Shown here: piece after piece, positions 56,437 through 64,000 of the stretch | Layout of the letters: each line of letters starts with the position of its first letter | Numbering within the stretch: position 1 is the first letter of the stretch | Assembly: GCF_000614975.1 (NCBI RefSeq) | Contig: NZ_BALM01000023.1 | Span: 1 to 64,000, forward strand | Direction: 5' to 3' | DNA from: Shewanella marina JCM 15074 | Lineage (GTDB): Bacteria > Pseudomonadota > Gammaproteobacteria > Enterobacterales > Shewanellaceae | Length of the DNA: 64,000 nt | The notes under the pieces: generated by a model | What the model saw: the letters and a program-made list of their open reading frames with translations, nothing else | The model's database searches: none | What the model was told of the DNA's origin: nothing | Translations under genes and position numbers: made by a program

Positions 56437-58740
56437 ATGTTTAATCGAGGTTTGCTCGCATTCGAAAATTTTCTTTTTAAGCAAAGAGCATTTGTCATTG
56501 CGGTGTTTATATTGCTAACACTTGTGCTTGGTTTTTTTGCCAGTCAACTTAAAATGGATGCGGCATTTATTAAAAATATTCCGTTAAATCATAGTTATAT
56601 GCAGACCTATTTAAAACATCAAAAACAATTTGGTGGGGCAAATAACATTATGGTTGCTATTGAAGATAGTCGTGGTGATATTTTTAACGAAACCTTTTTT
56701 GATACCTTAAAACAAATTCATGACCAACTATTTTTTATTCCAGGCGTTAATCGGGCCCAAGTACAGTCGATATTTTCGCCATCAACTCGTTTTACTGAAG
56801 TCGTTGAAGATGGTTTTGCTGGTGGTCCCGTCATTCCTGCCGATTTTACTACAACAGAGGCAGGATTGACTGTTGTTAGAAATAATATCGATAAGGCTGG
56901 TATTGTGGGTCGTTTGATTGCTGAAGATTACAGTGCAGCAATGGTAAAAGCACAATTATTAGACTTTGATCCACAAACGGGTGAACCGCTTGATACTCTT
57001 AAATTTGCTAAGCAATTAGAACAACAATTAAGACAGCAATTTGAGAATGAACATATTAAGGTTCATATTATCGGTTTTGCTAAGATGGCGGGTGATATTG
57101 CTGATGGTGCTAAGGGGGTACTGCTTTTCTTTGTCATTGCTATCGCTATTACGGCGATAATGGTTTATCTGTTTTCAAAATCGATTTTACTGACAGCTTT
57201 ACCTCTTGCTTGTAGTTTGATTGCAGTTATTTGGCAGCTAGGCCTTTTAACTGTTGTCGGCTTTGGTTTAGATCCCATGTCGATACTCGTACCATTCTTA
57301 GTGTTTGCCATCGGGGTAAGCCATGGTGTGCAAATGATCAATGCTGTGCGTAAGAAAGTAATATCTGGTTTAACAACTTATCAAGCTGCCAGTGCTGCTT
57401 GCCTTAGTTTACTCGTGCCTGGTGGTGTCGCTTTGCTCTCCGATACTGTCGGATTTATGACCTTGTTGACGATTGATATCGGTATTATTAGAGAGCTGGC
57501 TATTTCAGCATCTTTGGGTGTTGCAGTCATTATTTTTACTAATTTAATCTTATTACCACTACTTTTATCTTATTGTAATCTTTCGTTTTCTGTTAATACG
57601 GCTGCGGAAGATAAGGTGAATAAAAGATGGTATCGATTATCTTTATTTGCGACACCTAAATGTGCGGTGATCATTCTAGTGTTATCTGCACTTATATATG
57701 GTTTTGGGCTACAACAGTCGGCCAATATGAAGATTGGTGATCTACAAGGTGGCGCGCCAGCGCTGCATCATGACTCGCGTTACAATATCGATACTTTTTA
57801 TATTGCTGATAATTTTTCGATTACTACTGATGTGATCTCCATAATTGTTGAGGCATTTCCAGAAGCGTGTACTTATCATCACGTGTTAAGCAAAATCGAT
57901 GATATGGAATGGCAATTAGCCAATGTTGCAGGGGTAACTTCTACAGCAAGTTTAGCGTCTGTGGCAAAAAGGGTAAATGCAGGCTTTAATGAAGGAAATC
58001 CTAAATGGACTGTATTGCCTAAAAATACGGCAAGTTTAGTTCAAGCTGTTGGGCGAGTGCCGACAACATCAGGATTACTCAATAATGATTGTTCGGTTAT
58101 GCCGATATATTTGTTTTTAACCGATCATAAAGCCGAAACGATTGAGACGGTTGTCGCTGAAGTAAAACGACTTGCAACAGTAATGAATGATGAACAATTG
58201 AAATTTAAATTAGCATCGGGTCCAGTTGGTGTGATGGCTGCCACCAATGAAGCAGTAGCAAAGGCTCAAGTTCCTATGATGTTGTACGTATATGGGGCTG
58301 TTTTTTTACTTTGTTTAGTGAGTTTTAGATCGTTAAAAGCGACTATTGCGGTTATTTTGCCTTTATATATTGTGTCGACTTTGGCACAGGCATTAATGAC
58401 ATATTTAAATATTGGCCTCGCGGTGAGTACTTTGCCTGTTATTGCTCTAGGTGTTGGTATTGGGGTCGATTATGGGATCTACATTTTATCGACCATGGTG
58501 ATGAAGTTACGCCAAGGACAAGGGGTGCAACAAGCTTATTATGAAGCGTTAGTGGAAAGAGGTAGTGCTGTGATACTAACCGGACTAACACTTGCTATTG
58601 GTGTCAGTACTTGGTTTTTCTCAGCATTAAAATTCCAAATGGATATGGGAATTTTGCTTACTTTTATGTTTTTAGTAAATATGCTTGCTGCAATAATCAT
58701 TTTACCTGCAATTGCAACTTTTTTATGGAGAAAATCATAA
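56437..58740 (+). CDS. MMPL/RND-superfamily transporter
   Basis: A 767-residue RND protein with 12 predicted TM helices: TM1 about 18-36, then a periplasmic loop, helices 225-380, a second loop and a final group 605-765. The conserved patch GVGIGVDYGIYILSTMV lies in the last group. Like HpnN and MmpL proteins, it has no adaptor or outer-membrane efflux gene beside it. Proximity to DUF1302/DUF1329/YCF48 suggests export or import of a lipid or hydrophobic molecule. Substrate is unknown. Confidence 0.85.
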   Translation: MFNRGLLAFENFLFKQRAFVIAVFILLTLVLGFFASQLKMDAAFIKNIPLNHSYMQTYLKHQKQFGGANNIMVAIEDSRGDIFNETFFDTLKQIHDQLFFIPGVNRAQVQSIFSPSTRFTEVVEDGFAGGPVIPADFTTTEAGLTVVRNNIDKAGIVGRLIAEDYSAAMVKAQLLDFDPQTGEPLDTLKFAKQLEQQLRQQFENEHIKVHIIGFAKMAGDIADGAKGVLLFFVIAIAITAIMVYLFSKSILLTALPLACSLIAVIWQLGLLTVVGFGLDPMSILVPFLVFAIGVSHGVQMINAVRKKVISGLTTYQAASAACLSLLVPGGVALLSDTVGFMTLLTIDIGIIRELAISASLGVAVIIFTNLILLPLLLSYCNLSFSVNTAAEDKVNKRWYRLSLFATPKCAVIILVLSALIYGFGLQQSANMKIGDLQGGAPALHHDSRYNIDTFYIADNFSITTDVISIIVEAFPEACTYHHVLSKIDDMEWQLANVAGVTSTASLASVAKRVNAGFNEGNPKWTVLPKNTASLVQAVGRVPTTSGLLNNDCSVMPIYLFLTDHKAETIETVVAEVKRLATVMNDEQLKFKLASGPVGVMAATNEAVAKAQVPMMLYVYGAVFLLCLVSFRSLKATIAVILPLYIVSTLAQALMTYLNIGLAVSTLPVIALGVGIGVDYGIYILSTMVMKLRQGQGVQQAYYEALVERGSAVILTGLTLAIGVSTWFFSALKFQMDMGILLTFMFLVNMLAAIIILPAIATFLWRKS

Positions 58741-58996
58741 AGATAAGTTAATAAATTAAGTTCTTATTTAGATGAAAGTGTGAATAGTTAATCAGTTAAC
58801 TCGTGTTTTATTTCAATCATAAGACTGATCTATTTGTTTTTATTATTATCTTTAACATTTTTTATCCAAAAACATCTCGAAATATGTGATATTTAGTAAT
58901 AGACTTTTAACACGCTCTAAATGGTAGAGTTAGATTTAGGCGGTTTAAAGCTAAAAAACTTCACGTGCAGCCATAGACGCATAAGGAATCAGCAAC

Positions 58997-61900
58997 ATGG
59001 CCTTAAAAGATGCAATGCCCTCAGTATTACTGGAAAACGTAGTGAAACTAATTCGTTCAAAAGTACCTCAGACGCAAGCCAAGCAAGTAGAGCAATTCGC
59101 TGCTTGTTTATACACTCACATGTCGAAAGATGATCTAAATGCTCGTAATGATAGCGATTTATACGGCGCAGTGTTGAGCTTATGGAACGCATTAAATAAG
59201 ACACCAGTTGGCAAAACTCATATTAGAGTCTTTAATCCTAATCAATCTAAGCATGGGTGGCAGTCGACCCATTCCATTATTGAAATTATCCAACCCGATA
59301 TGCCATTTTTAGTTGATTCAGTTGGGATGGCATTAAATCGTAAAGGTATCACTGCTCATATGATGTTGCATACGCCATTAGCGATTGCGAGATCAGGTAA
59401 GCAGATTAATGGTGTTACTTTTGTACAAGATAGCCCAAGTGATGCAGATAACGTTGCAGTATGTTTGATGGAAATCGATCGTCAAAGCTGTGATTTGGAC
59501 ATTGAAGAGCTTGAACAAGAGTTACAAGCAGTACTACGTGATGTACATTGTTCGGTTAATGAATGGAAGCAGATGTCAGAGAAACTGACGACTGTTATTG
59601 ATAAATTACCAAAAGAGCCTTTTCCAGGCGAACCGCATGAAATGGATGAAGCGGTTCGTTTTTTAAGTTATCTGAATAATCACCACTTTACGTTACTGGG
59701 TTATCGTCAATATGACCTAAAAAAAGTAGAAGGTGATATTGAATTAGTGCCGAATATGAAAACCAGTATGGGTTTACTTAATCGTCCTGATAAAGAGCAT
59801 TCAGAACAAAAAGTGTTGTTATCAACGTTTTCTGACTTTGCCCGTAAACAAGCACTTGATCAAAGTTTACTTATGCTGACTAAGAGCAGCAATAAGAGTA
59901 CGGTTCATCGTCCTGCATATGTGGATTATATTGGAATTAAGCGATTTGATAAAAAAGGGAATGTTATCGGTGAACATCGTTTCATTGGTTTGTATGCTTC
60001 TAATTTATATAATCGTAGTCCGCGAGAAATTCCATTACTAGCTGAAAAAGTCCAGCGTATTTTAGATATGTCAGGCTTGACGCCTCGTTCGCATGATTAT
60101 AAAGCGCTGATGAACATCCTTGAAACTTTGCCTCGTGATGAGCTTATTCAAGCCAACACTGAAGAGTTAGCAAGTGTTGCTCATGGTGTGCTTGATATGC
60201 AAGATCGCGATAAATTAAAGCTATTTGTTCGAAAGGATGGCTTTGGTCGTTTCTTCTCATGCATGGTCTATGTATCAAAAGATCGTTATAACACTAAGTT
60301 ACGTGAAGATAGTCAGGTCATTTTAGCTCGCCACTTTGGTACTAAAGAGACTGTCGAGTTCACGACTTATTTCTCAGAATCTAGTCTTGCTCGAACACAT
60401 TATATTGTGAAAGTTGATAATAATAATATCGAATACGATGTTGATGAAATTGAGAACAATCTCAGTGAGGCTGCACGCTCTTGGGAAGATAAACTTACCA
60501 TCGCGCTAAATAATACCTCTGGTGAAGAGCAGGGAACACATTTAGCGAAGCGTTACGCTAATGCGTTTTCTCGTAGCTATAAAGAAGATGTGCTGGCAAA
60601 CTCTGCAGTAGTTGATATTCAACACCTTGAAGAGTTAGATGATCAGCATAAATTAGGTATGTTGTTTTATCAGCCACAAGAAACCTTGTTAGATGAAAAT
60701 ACTGTACGTCTAAAGTTATTCCATAAAGATGAACCAATCCATCTATCAGATGTATTGCCGATGCTTGAAAACTTTGGTTTGAAAGTGATTAATGAAAGAC
60801 CTTATCAGGTTATTACTGCTGATAATGCAACTTTCTGGATCCTTGATTTCTCTATGACAGTGAATGGCCGTAAGATTGATAATCTTGCAGATATACAAGG
60901 CCGTTTCCAAGATTCATTAGATCAAGTATGGAATAAGAAACTTGAAGATGATGGCTTTAACCGAATTGTGCTATCGACAGGCTTAACTGGCCGAGAGGTA
61001 TCGATAGTCCGTGGTTATGCTAAGTACATGCGCCAAATTGATGCGACATTCAGCCAATCTTACATTGAAGAAACCTTTAATCGTTATCCGCAGATTGCTG
61101 AATTATTAGTACAGATGTTTGTGACGAAATTTAATCCATCACTTGAGACTCGTGATTTACAAGTATTGCTGGAGCAAGTAGATGAACATCTTGATGCAGT
61201 ATCAAGCCTTGATGATGATCGAATTATTCGACGTTATTTAGATCTGATTAATGCTACTTTACGGACTAACTTCTACCAAGAGATTGATGGACAACCTAAG
61301 CCATATATTTCATTTAAGTTTGCACCAGAGCAAATCCCTGAAATGCCGAAACCACTGCCAAAATATGAAATTTTCGTATATTCGCCTCGTGTCGAAGGTG
61401 TGCATTTACGTGGCGGTAAAGTGGCTCGCGGTGGTTTACGTTGGTCAGACCGTCGTGAGGATTTCCGTACGGAAGTACTTGGTCTAGTCAAAGCGCAACA
61501 AGTTAAGAATACCGTGATTGTACCTGTGGGTGCAAAAGGTGGTTTTGTTTGTAAACAGCTACCGACAGAAGGTGGACGTGAAGCTTTCTTCACTGAAGGA
61601 CAAGAGTGTTACAAGCTGTTCATTCGTGGTTTGTTGGATATTTCAGACAATATTATTAATGGTGATGTTGTTCCGCCGAAAAATGTAGTACGCCATGATG
61701 AAGATGATCCATATTTGGTTGTTGCTGCAGATAAAGGAACCGCAACCTTCTCTGATATTGCTAATGCGATTGCGATTGAATATGGCTTCTGGCTTGGTGA
61801 TGCGTTTGCGTCTGGTGGTAGTAATGGTTACGACCACAAGAAAATGGGTATTACCGCTCGTGGTGCGTGGGAGTCAGTTAAACGTCACTTCCGTGAAATG

Positions 61901-63838
61901 GGAATCGATTGCCAAACTACAGACTTTACCTGTGTTGCAGTAGGTGATATGGCTGGTGATGTATTTGGTAATGGTATGCTGTTATCTCGTCATACACGAT
62001 TAGTGGCTGCATTTAACCATATGCATATCTTTATTGACCCTAATCCAGATGCAGAAACAAGCTATGTAGAACGTGAGCGCCTATTTGCTCTGCCACGTTC
62101 TAGTTGGGAAGATTACAATACCAAGTTGATTTCTAAAGGTGGTGGAATATTCCAACGTTCGGCTAAATCAATTCCGTTAAGCAAAGAAATTAAAACGATG
62201 CTTAATACGGATAAAGCATCAATGACGCCAATTGAATTGCTTAAGACACTATTAAAGATGGAAGTTGATTTAATCTGGAATGGTGGTATCGGAACGTATG
62301 TAAAAGCAACTAGCGAAACTCATGCCGAAGTCGGTGATCGCGCTAATGATAATCTGCGTGTTAACGGTAATGAAGTTCGTGCCAAAATCATTGGTGAGGG
62401 TGGCAATTTAGGCTGTACCCAACTTGGTCGTATTGAATATTGTGCCAACGGTGGCCGTATGAATACTGACTTTGTCGATAATGTTGGTGGGGTAGACTGC
62501 TCTGATAACGAAGTTAATATTAAGATTCTCTTGAATGCCCTTGTTGCTGATGGTGAGTTAACGCTTAAACAGCGTAATAACTTGCTTGAAGAGATGACTG
62601 ATGAAGTGAGTTCAATTGTACTACAAGATTGTAAAGATCAAACTCGTACAATCTCTATCACGCAAGCTCGTGGCAATGAACAGCTTAAAGAACAGATCCG
62701 CTATATTCATTATCTTGAAAAAGATGGTAAGTTGGATAGAGCTCTTGAGTTTTTACCATCAGAAGATGAACTAGCAGATCGATTAGCTGGTGGCCGTCCA
62801 CTGACTCGCCCTGAATTATCTGTGTTAGTAGCGTACTCTAAGATGGTACTAAAAGAGCAATTATTAACAGCTGAAATCACTGACGATAAGTTCTTGGGAC
62901 AATTGCTAATCAATTACTTCCCACAAAAGCTACAAGATCGTTATAGTGAGCAGATGGTGAATCATCCACTACGTGGTGAAATTATAGCGACATCACTGGC
63001 AAATGAACTTGTCAATGATATGGGCTTTAATTTTGTTCAGCGTATGCAAGATGAGACTGGTGCCTCAGTTGCTGATGCTGCAATTTGTTATACTTGCGCC
63101 CGTGAAGTATATGGATTGGCTGATATTACTAAACAAATTACCAGTTTAAATGGTAAGATTTGTGCTGATGTTCAAGCTGAGATGTTACATCAGGTACGTC
63201 GTAATTTACGTCGTGCTTGTAGATGGTTCCTACGCCATCGTAATCGCGCTTGGAATATTGAACAGACTGTCGCTTTCTTTAAGCCTGTATTTGATGAATT
63301 GAAACAAACAGTGAATCAACATATGGCGAAAGATGAAGTTAAGGTGCTTAACGGTCATGTCGATAGGCTGGTAAAACAGGATGTTCCTGAGGAATTAGCA
63401 CGTACCATTAGCAACATGAGTAGTTTATTCTCGTCGTTGGATATTGCTCAGATTGCGCAGCTTGAAAGTAAATCTGTTAGTTTAGTGGCAGAGACTTACT
63501 TTAAGCTTGGTGCTCGAGTAGAGTTGCATTGGTTCTTAGATCAAATCAGTGCTCAACCAGCGACTAACCATTGGCAAGCGCTCGCAAGAGCTGCATTCCG
63601 TGAAGAGTTAGATTGGCAACAACGTGCATTGACATCAGTAGTACTGCATCAATGTACAGATTCATGTCAAGCAGAGACGATCATTGAGCAGTGGTTAGGT
63701 AAGAACCAGTTGTTACTTGTACGTTGGTTCCATATGCTTGCAGACTTTAAGACTTCTAAGAGTCATGAGTTTGCAAAATTCTCGGTGGCTTTAAGAGAAC
63801 TAAACTTATTGATCCTGCATTGCGAGGGTCAAAAGTAG
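58997..63838 (+). CDS. gdhB: NAD-specific glutamate dehydrogenase (large, 180 kDa class)
   Basis: A 1613-residue enzyme of the L_180 class. ACT-like regulatory domains occupy the N-terminal half. The catalytic core is near residues 800-1160: RGGLRWSDRREDFRTEVLGL, VPVGAKGGFVCKQL with the catalytic Lys, and KIIGEGGNLGCTQLGRIEY for NAD. It deaminates glutamate to 2-oxoglutarate for catabolism. Preceded by about 255 AT-rich bases and an AGGAATC ribosome site; followed by a terminator and pyrD. Confidence 0.94.
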   Translation: MALKDAMPSVLLENVVKLIRSKVPQTQAKQVEQFAACLYTHMSKDDLNARNDSDLYGAVLSLWNALNKTPVGKTHIRVFNPNQSKHGWQSTHSIIEIIQPDMPFLVDSVGMALNRKGITAHMMLHTPLAIARSGKQINGVTFVQDSPSDADNVAVCLMEIDRQSCDLDIEELEQELQAVLRDVHCSVNEWKQMSEKLTTVIDKLPKEPFPGEPHEMDEAVRFLSYLNNHHFTLLGYRQYDLKKVEGDIELVPNMKTSMGLLNRPDKEHSEQKVLLSTFSDFARKQALDQSLLMLTKSSNKSTVHRPAYVDYIGIKRFDKKGNVIGEHRFIGLYASNLYNRSPREIPLLAEKVQRILDMSGLTPRSHDYKALMNILETLPRDELIQANTEELASVAHGVLDMQDRDKLKLFVRKDGFGRFFSCMVYVSKDRYNTKLREDSQVILARHFGTKETVEFTTYFSESSLARTHYIVKVDNNNIEYDVDEIENNLSEAARSWEDKLTIALNNTSGEEQGTHLAKRYANAFSRSYKEDVLANSAVVDIQHLEELDDQHKLGMLFYQPQETLLDENTVRLKLFHKDEPIHLSDVLPMLENFGLKVINERPYQVITADNATFWILDFSMTVNGRKIDNLADIQGRFQDSLDQVWNKKLEDDGFNRIVLSTGLTGREVSIVRGYAKYMRQIDATFSQSYIEETFNRYPQIAELLVQMFVTKFNPSLETRDLQVLLEQVDEHLDAVSSLDDDRIIRRYLDLINATLRTNFYQEIDGQPKPYISFKFAPEQIPEMPKPLPKYEIFVYSPRVEGVHLRGGKVARGGLRWSDRREDFRTEVLGLVKAQQVKNTVIVPVGAKGGFVCKQLPTEGGREAFFTEGQECYKLFIRGLLDISDNIINGDVVPPKNVVRHDEDDPYLVVAADKGTATFSDIANAIAIEYGFWLGDAFASGGSNGYDHKKMGITARGAWESVKRHFREMGIDCQTTDFTCVAVGDMAGDVFGNGMLLSRHTRLVAAFNHMHIFIDPNPDAETSYVERERLFALPRSSWEDYNTKLISKGGGIFQRSAKSIPLSKEIKTMLNTDKASMTPIELLKTLLKMEVDLIWNGGIGTYVKATSETHAEVGDRANDNLRVNGNEVRAKIIGEGGNLGCTQLGRIEYCANGGRMNTDFVDNVGGVDCSDNEVNIKILLNALVADGELTLKQRNNLLEEMTDEVSSIVLQDCKDQTRTISITQARGNEQLKEQIRYIHYLEKDGKLDRALEFLPSEDELADRLAGGRPLTRPELSVLVAYSKMVLKEQLLTAEITDDKFLGQLLINYFPQKLQDRYSEQMVNHPLRGEIIATSLANELVNDMGFNFVQRMQDETGASVADAAICYTCAREVYGLADITKQITSLNGKICADVQAEMLHQVRRNLRRACRWFLRHRNRAWNIEQTVAFFKPVFDELKQTVNQHMAKDEVKVLNGHVDRLVKQDVPEELARTISNMSSLFSSLDIAQIAQLESKSVSLVAETYFKLGARVELHWFLDQISAQPATNHWQALARAAFREELDWQQRALTSVVLHQCTDSCQAETIIEQWLGKNQLLLVRWFHMLADFKTSKSHEFAKFSVALRELNLLILHCEGQK

Positions 63839-63860
63839 AATAATTAAATTAAAGTAACTT

Positions 63861-63890
63861 AAGCCCCGGCCATTATGCTGGGGCTTTTTT
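63861..63890 (+). terminator. intrinsic terminator after gdhB
   Basis: AAGCCCC / GGGGCTTTTTT with a 12-base interior. Confidence 0.88.
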
Positions 63891-63906
63891 AGGTCTAGGA
63901 GAAAAA

Positions 63907-64000
63907 ATGTTTTACAAAATCGCGCAAAAATTCATGTTTCAAATGGATCCTGAAAAGGCGCACAATTTTGCTATGTGGAATTTAAGCAAGACTGCTAATA
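63907..64000 (+). CDS. pyrD: dihydroorotate dehydrogenase PyrD, N-terminus only
   Basis: The first 31 residues ([20 protein letters not shown]...) resemble the membrane-associating N-terminal helix of class 2 quinone-dependent PyrD (E. coli FQLDPERAHEF). The gene continues beyond the window. It makes orotate in pyrimidine synthesis. ATG 63907 follows AGGAGA. Confidence 0.85.
   Translation, partial: MFYKIAQKFMFQMDPEKAHNFAMWNLSKTAN

Noticed and set aside
61251-61943. ORFs in other frames within gdhB
   Set aside because: Shadow frames of a strongly conserved gene, no independent signals.

Overview
The window reads as chromosomal DNA of a marine gammaproteobacterium, most likely a low-GC Shewanella. 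This is inferred from remembered family resemblance (DUF58/DUF4381/MoxR vWA operon, FimV/HubP, the 1613-residue NAD-glutamate dehydrogenase, DUF2835 next to pepN) and gene order, not from a database search. Almost everything is core housekeeping. I see no tRNA, rRNA, CRISPR array, prophage or full insertion sequence.

Layout. 1-4865 (minus) is a MoxR / DUF58 / DUF4381 / vWA / vWA-TPR operon, divergent from fadIJ (5102-8537, fatty acid beta-oxidation), with PsrA-like and FadR-like operator candidates between them. 8605-17726 holds an M16 protease, sixA, smrB, prmB, aroC, an MFS permease, an ATP-NAD kinase-like protein and yfcL. 17781-21137 is a small accessory patch (GNAT, tiny membrane ORF, an attC-like inverted repeat, methyltransferase, AlkD-type glycosylase, orphan lipoprotein) inserted into an otherwise E. 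coli-like order. 21417-35737 resumes with a TSUP permease, mnmC, fabB, pdxB, asd, fimV, truA, folC, dedD, cvpA and purF. 35843-40372 has a VOC protein, topB, a proline iminopeptidase-like hydrolase and gloC. A roughly 267 bp MITE-like element lies at 40401-40667. 40737-48554 is the letB / split letA envelope lipid-transport operon opposite yebG (with a perfect LexA box), msrC, proQ and prc. 48776-64000 has pepN, DUF2835, a four-gene DUF1302 / DUF1329 / YCF48-propeller / MMPL cluster, gdhB and the start of pyrD.

A dominant feature is that eleven genes, many normally indispensable (aroC, purF, pdxB, fadJ, prc, fimV), carry in total 13 small indels, mostly single bases in or next to short homopolymers. 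Both sides of each break encode intact conserved protein. I interpret these as uncorrected sequencing or assembly errors, and I annotate full gene spans across the breaks.

The best candidate for an under-described system is the DUF1302-DUF1329-YCF48-MMPL cluster (51955-58740). It looks like a trans-envelope transport machine for a hydrophobic cargo: inner-membrane MMPL pump, periplasmic beta-propeller, LolB-like DUF1329 protein and outer-membrane DUF1302 barrel. A perfect 16 bp palindrome lies upstream and a strong intercistronic hairpin separates its two halves.
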